Below are positions 21,802-23,129 of a stretch of 23,129 nt of DNA, piece by piece. Under the pieces are notes generated by a model. It was given only the letters and a program-made list of their open reading frames with translations, ran no database searches and was not told where the DNA came from. The position numbers were made by a program, and so were the translations under genes. This DNA comes from Methanofollis sp. UBA420 (GTDB taxonomy: Archaea > Halobacteriota > Methanomicrobia > Methanomicrobiales > Methanofollaceae), in NCBI RefSeq assembly GCF_002498315.1, contig NZ_DAGX01000005.1, positions 627,462 to 650,590 of the forward strand, read 5' to 3'. The number at the start of each line of letters is the position of its first letter. Position 1 is the stretch's first letter.

Positions 21802-22266
21802 CTATTTTTCCCGGACAACACTTTCACGGAGAGCAGGCAGGAGATCCTGCCATGCAACACCGTACCTGCGAGCAAGCAGGACGGCCGCTGCTTCGGGCCT
21901 GAGGTTGCCGTCGAACTCCCCCTCGATCACGCGGTTCATCCCGGCAGTCACCTCGCTCGCGTCCCTGCCGGTCGCCGACGCGATCCTGGCGATGAGATCA
22001 CGCAACGGATCGGGCGCCTCGAAGACCTCGGGGCCGGGCCTGAAACCGAGGGGGATCGTGACTGAGGAGAGGTCGAAGAGCGGGACGACCTTCCCGCCTT
22101 TCAAACCGAGTAGTCCGGCGGATTCTCCCAGGCGAAGGACTGTATTCGCCTGTTCGACGTTCAGCCACTTCCTGTCCAGAGCAAGGAAAAAGACAAACTG
22201 ATTCTTTTCGAGTTCCCCTAGGTGCATCTGCTTGAAGGGGGCCGCGACGGTGATCTGGAGGCTCAA
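21802..22266 (-). CDS. Archaeal DUF2240-like protein
   Basis: A 154-residue cytosolic protein that resembles the archaea-specific DUF2240 family in layout: VAAPFKQMHLGELEKNQFVFFLALDRKWL at the N-terminus, a central phosphate-rich-looking but unassigned DLSSVTIPLGFRPG segment, and a helical C-terminal half (DLIARIASATGRDASEV, then VLLARRYGVAWQDLLP). No function is known to me. The start is TTG at 22266: its bases overlap the stop of the upstream gene as TTGA, the classic translational coupling arrangement, and only this start includes the VAAPF block. An ATG at 22225 would cut into the conserved N-terminus. The family call is from memory and moderately sure. Confidence 0.7.
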   Translation of the reverse strand: MSLQITVAAPFKQMHLGELEKNQFVFFLALDRKWLNVEQANTVLRLGESAGLLGLKGGKVVPLFDLSSVTIPLGFRPGPEVFEAPDPLRDLIARIASATGRDASEVTAGMNRVIEGEFDGNLRPEAAAVLLARRYGVAWQDLLPALRESVVREK

Positions 22267-22688
22267 TCGCAGGCACCCTTGAGGATCTCTCGGATATCCA
22301 TCGCATCCATCGAACCGGCCACTCCCTCCTTGACAACGAAGACCTCGGACTGCGGGCCGCGGTCGACGATTCTCATCAAGAATATATTTTCCGAGACCGG
22401 ACGCCTGCCCTCCGGCCGCAGGAGGGTCTCATGGATCGAGAACCTGAAGTCCGCGGACTCTGTCACCTCGCTGGCGAGGGCGGGGATGAGGTCAAGGGGG
22501 AGGAACCGCGTCCTGTCGTCGGCAAGCTCAAGGAGGATATCGCGCTTGTAGAGGTCATCACCCTGCCGGCAGGTGGTGTGGGTGCGGTGGAGGGCCGCGA
22601 CATACACGAGGGCCTGCCCGAATGGCGAACTCAGGGTGAAATTGAGATCAAAGCGCGTCGGGAAGCGGTAGTAAACTCTGCGCATCAT
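22263..22688 (-). CDS. Conserved-looking archaeal protein of unknown function
   Basis: A 141-residue soluble protein, first gene of a two-gene unit with the DUF2240-like gene. I do not recognise a family. Its sequence alternates beta-like stretches (RVYYRFPTRFDLNFTLSS, then SENIFLMRIVDRGPQSEVFVV) with short helices (LDLIPALASEV) and ends in DAMDIREILKGACD. No signal peptide, membrane helix or metal-binding cluster is visible. The start is ATG 22688 or the adjacent ATG 22685; there is no Shine-Dalgarno site, but ATAGATTATTAGATC (complement of 22706-22720) lies about 25 nt upstream, which supports a leaderless transcript whose promoter overlaps the stop of the PKD gene. Confidence 0.75.
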   Translation of the reverse strand: MMRRVYYRFPTRFDLNFTLSSPFGQALVYVAALHRTHTTCRQGDDLYKRDILLELADDRTRFLPLDLIPALASEVTESADFRFSIHETLLRPEGRRPVSENIFLMRIVDRGPQSEVFVVKEGVAGSMDAMDIREILKGACD

Positions 22689-22716
22689 AGACGTATGGGC
22701 GATCGGATCTAATAAT

Positions 22717-23129
22717 CTATGCTGATCGCTCCTGAAAGGTCAGATCCCGGATCCCCGCCTCACGATCGGAGGGTACAGGCGAAGAAGAGAGGATCAGGGG
22801 GGCCGTCACCGCTACGTAGTCAGACCGTTCAAATGTGGCGTTCTCTGGCCCTCGGGAGATGGTGAGGTTCACCGTGTACGTCCCGGGTACCCTGTAGACA
22901 TGGACCGGGTGACGGTCTGTCGAGAGGTTCCCGTCGCCGAACTCCCACGACCACGAGGTCGGGAAACCGACCGAGGCGTCGGCAAACCGCACCGCGAACG
23001 GGACCACCCCGGTGGTGGCATTCGCGGAGAAGTTTGCGCGGAGGAGAGGGGGTGTCACCGTGACAAGGCCAGGGTAGCGCAGGGTGTCGTTGCCATAGGG
23101 GTTTGTGACGGTCAGGTTCACCGTGTACG
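22717..23129 (-). CDS. PKD-repeat surface protein, C-terminal part (5' end outside window)
   Basis: The frame is open to the right edge of the window, so the N-terminus lies beyond it. The first visible residues (YTVNLTVTN) are the end of one PKD-type repeat. A complete PKD domain follows: LLRANFSANATTGVVPFAVRFADAS, then SWSWEFGDGNLST, HVYRVPGTYTVNLTI. PKD domains are Ig-like folds of extracellular proteins, abundant in methanogen surface proteins. After the last domain there are about 30 polar residues and a stop; no transmembrane anchor or sorting signal is visible, so the protein may be secreted or anchored at its N-terminus. Asn-X-Thr/Ser sequons suggest glycosylation. Confidence 0.9.
   Translation of the reverse strand, partial: YTVNLTVTNPYGNDTLRYPGLVTVTPPLLRANFSANATTGVVPFAVRFADASVGFPTSWSWEFGDGNLSTDRHPVHVYRVPGTYTVNLTISRGPENATFERSDYVAVTAPLILSSSPVPSDREAGIRDLTFQERSA

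Overview
This 23.1-kb window comes from a high-GC methanogenic archaeon, most likely of the order Methanomicrobiales (Methanofollis or Methanoculleus type). The evidence is an archaeal aIF5B beside ribosomal protein eS6, a tRNA-His gene without encoded CCA, TATA-type promoters with several apparently leaderless starts, TrmB and PAS regulators, PKD and NosD/PGF-pre-PGF surface proteins, a small siroheme reductase and a CofA-like lactaldehyde dehydrogenase. The genus is inferred from general familiarity, not from an alignment.

Layout. 1-627 is the 3' end of a histidine kinase. 636-2063 (minus) is the aldehyde dehydrogenase. An AT-rich 404-nt gap precedes a very large secreted papain-like protease fused to a beta-helix (2477-5983). 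6077-9209 (minus) is an acetyl-CoA synthetase/OFA-family transporter operon. A helix-turn-helix/triple-PAS regulator (9317-10738) diverges from it, with a 17-bp palindrome on its start codon. 10755-13322 (minus) holds three genes: an ArsR-like HTH fused to an FHA domain, a single-pass membrane Ser/Thr kinase with an extracytoplasmic Pro/Thr-rich segment, and a small Cys-rich secreted protein. 13381-14058 (minus) is the siroheme reductase and 14177-14920 (minus) a TrmB-like regulator. 15094-15423 is a decayed ArsB/NhaD-type permease. 15887-18638 carries a small unknown protein and an HAE3-type RND exporter. 18639-19154 is a hairpin-rich non-coding repeat region. Then come tRNA-His (minus), aIF5B and eS6 (plus), two small archaeal genes (minus; the second has a TTG start overlapping the first's stop), and the 3' end of a PKD-repeat surface protein.

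How the genes may work together. acs plus the transporter form a plausible acetate (or other monocarboxylate) uptake and activation unit, with the divergent PAS regulator as its likely controller. The best candidate for an undescribed system is the FHA-HTH / receptor-like kinase / secreted Cys-rich protein set. An extracytoplasmic signal could be passed by the kinase to a phosphothreonine-reading DNA-binding protein, and a perfect 16-bp palindrome upstream of the small secreted gene is a candidate operator. This is inference from domain content and gene order. The TrmB/permease/RND stretch looks like an accessory region undergoing decay and rearrangement, while the aIF5B-eS6 end is conserved housekeeping DNA.
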